Shown one piece after another: positions 61,907 to 64,000 of a stretch of DNA of 64,000 nt. The stretch covers positions 12,922,001-12,986,000 of the forward strand of contig NC_073346.2 in NCBI RefSeq assembly GCF_027580225.2, written 5' to 3'. This DNA comes from Misgurnus anguillicaudatus. Lineage: Eukaryota; Chordata; Actinopteri; Cypriniformes; Cobitidae. The translations under genes were made by a program, and so were the position numbers. The notes under the pieces are model-generated. The model was given only the letters and a program-made list of their open reading frames with translations. It did no database searches and had not been told where the DNA came from. Numbering within the stretch: position 1 is the first letter of the stretch; each line of letters starts with the position of its first letter.

Positions 61907-62870
61907 AACAAACTGGATCAGTTTGGATTAAGTGTTACTGATAGGTTTTCTACAATAGTGTCGTAACCTGTGCCTCTCAGGCCAATGTAGAGTTTTTGGA
62001 AACTGTATAGGTGATTATTAATGCACTTTGGTCCTAAAATACTAGCACATATATTTTTGTGCTTTATAAACAATGGTTCCCAGTAAAGTGATGCTACAGG
62101 TTGGTACAAAATGGGAATTGTGCACTGCCAACCTTATGTATTATGCATATATGTATGTATGTTCAACAAAAACACTATTGATGCAAAGTCATTTCTGTTT
62201 TAAAGTGTAAAACCAATAAGCATATTTATTGAAAAACAAGAAAATAGGGTCCGTGTTTTCATCGCAATGTCTAAGGCATTCGTAGAAATGGCTACTATTA
62301 AGAATACTAATGGGGTTTACCTTCGCCTTTACACGATCACTAATAAAACGCATTTTTTAAATCATATTCGTGGTAGATTACCATACAGTGTTGGAGCTTT
62401 TTAATATTGAACATTATTTGTTTGGTTCTAGTTTTCAAAGTGGTGCTGGATTGGTACTAGTCTACATAAATAAAAGGTTTATCAGGTTTTTAATGGTCCA
62501 GCTGAAGTTCAAAAAGCAAGTATTCAAAAAAGCATTTTTATCCTAGATTGTAATAAAAGGATATCATTGTTGTGATCTATGGGTGTCTAAGGATTCAGGA
62601 ATGGCATATGTTCTCTTCAGATCTAGTATACTGTATTTACATTTATTATCAATCTTAAATGCTTTTAGGTGAAGATTGCAGTGTATTTATGTTGTTTTGC
62701 TGCTAAATTAAAAGTTTATATTATGGGTGCCGGTCTGTATGTTTAGTTTGAATTATTATTGATTTACAAAGTTTTTGTTATGACAAATGGTATCATGATT
62801 TTTCCTTACAATTATGAGTAAATGTTATGTTGAATTGCATCATGTATAAATAAACTAATACTATTTTATA
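61907..62870 (+). other. tcaim: TCAIM 3' UTR with poly(A) signals
   Basis: AT-rich sequence after the stop with no long open frame. AATAAA signals lie at 62469-62474 and 62849-62854, so the transcript probably ends near 62490 or 62875. The exact ends are inferred. Confidence 0.6.
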
Positions 62871-62875
62871 TTGTT

Positions 62876-64000
62876 TCTATTTGGTTCTTATAGACACATG
62901 ATCTTTAGTTTTGTTAATTTAAGTCATGTGGCTTTAATGAATTGTTAGCTATCCATCAGCAACATCTAATACATGTTGTGGGATACAACAAAAAAATCGT
63001 GCCTCATTTTGAAAAATTTAAATTATGGATTGACTGATGTGCATCTAAAGAGTTAAGCTTTTCAAAGAATTAGCATGATGTGTAACATAACACTCTCAGA
63101 AAAAGGTACAAAAGTTAAAAAAGGTCCTAATGTGTACCATTTAGGTACCTTCATGTACCTTTTCTCTGAGAGTGGACTGCATTAGATGGTGAAAATTATC
63201 TACACATCCACAGAAAAGTTAAAGTGTACTTTTGAACAAGCGGTAGCTGAATTTGATCATGTATTCACATGCTATCATCGACAGATGGCTCTCTTTTTAG
63301 AAAAGGTTATTAAATTAATTGCAATAGCTAATTATTTGTTGCAAACATCAAACCGTTTTTCTAAATGAAAAGTTTTAAATTCCTCTGTGGTGAACTTGCA
63401 GGCCCTTTACATTACTGAGCATTAGTGCTGAGCTGAATGACACGTGAATCATTGCTTTCAGACATTACCTGTGAGTCTGTTCATGGCCTGACCGCTTATA
63501 CTGTCTGCTTTTAGACAGATTTACTCATGGAGGGTTGAGACAGACGGTATCAGCAAGGGGGTCACAGACCAGGCAGCGTTTTCTTTTTCCCTTTGGGCAA
63601 AGACAAACTTTTTTTAAAACAAAAACTCTGCCTGAAGTTTTACATTTAATAATCATTTTAAATCAATAACTATTTATTTTTAATAAATGTGTTTATTCTA
63701 GTTACCAAAACATTTTGAACCCTTACTTGTGTTGTCAAAGGATCATCTGAAAATGTAGAACAATTCCTGAAGTGAGTGTTTAAAACTATAATTATTCAGT
63801 CTCATCATTTTAATATAAGCATATTTTTATATGAATGAATACTGCAACTTTTTAGAATAAAGAACGACTGTTGGGAGTATCAAAAAAACTTAGCTCTACA
63901 TATTTGTATCAAATTGTAAAAAAAAAATCAGTTTTTTTTCCTGCAAACTGTTTGAAAACAATTTGTACCATATGAGATCTTCATATACAAACACATACAC
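62876..64000. other. Downstream of TCAIM, no gene seen
   Basis: AT-rich DNA with one small palindromic MITE (63091-63174) and no exon-like structure. Confidence 0.5.
63091..63174. mobile_element. 84-bp palindromic MITE
   Basis: CACTCTCAGAAAAAGGTACA at the left and TGTACCTTTTCTCTGAGAGTG at the right are inverted; inside, TGTACCATTTAGGTACC. Fragments of the same family appear at 28940-29110 and 45720-45850. Confidence 0.88.

Overview
This is a vertebrate nuclear window, almost certainly from a teleost and most likely a cyprinid-type fish. It is AT-rich, has intron-split genes with GT-AG junctions, and is filled with short non-autonomous DNA transposons (hAT types with 8-bp target duplications, CACTG-ended elements, TTAA-flanked palindromic MITEs, a Helitron-like element) and long microsatellites. 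No prokaryotic gene organisation is present, and most open frames are chance frames in introns or repeats.

The one gene identified with confidence is TCAIM (T-cell activation inhibitor, mitochondrial; DUF4460/DUF4461 family) on the + strand. A non-coding first exon probably ends at 47725. Ten coding exons run from the ATG at 48467 to the TGA at 61906 and join in phase to a 485-residue product, close to the family length. Its N-terminus looks like a mitochondrial presequence, followed by a J-domain-like segment with an HPD motif. The introns hold many transposons; intron 9 (7.1 kb) carries a Helitron-like element with nested hAT insertions and two tandem 3' ends.

Upstream, a second + strand transcription unit is suggested by good splice signals only: a first exon ending at 19939, a 67-bp exon at 34491-34557 and a terminal exon from 44547 with poly(A) signals. 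Its product is unrecognised; it may be a lncRNA or a small-protein gene.

Layout: 1-17.8 kb is repeat-rich, with several precisely bounded transposons, one nested stack (9.8-11.8 kb), a CACTG element carrying a small gene-like unit (4.2-6.3 kb) and an element with a THAP-like exon opposite a second exon (16.25-16.9 kb). From 17.8 to 24 kb the sequence is visibly less interrupted by repeats and contains the candidate first exon. From 24 to 47 kb there is intronic and intergenic DNA with scattered MITEs and several non-repetitive blocks that look like conserved non-coding elements. From 47.5 to 62.9 kb lies TCAIM; the last kilobase has no gene.
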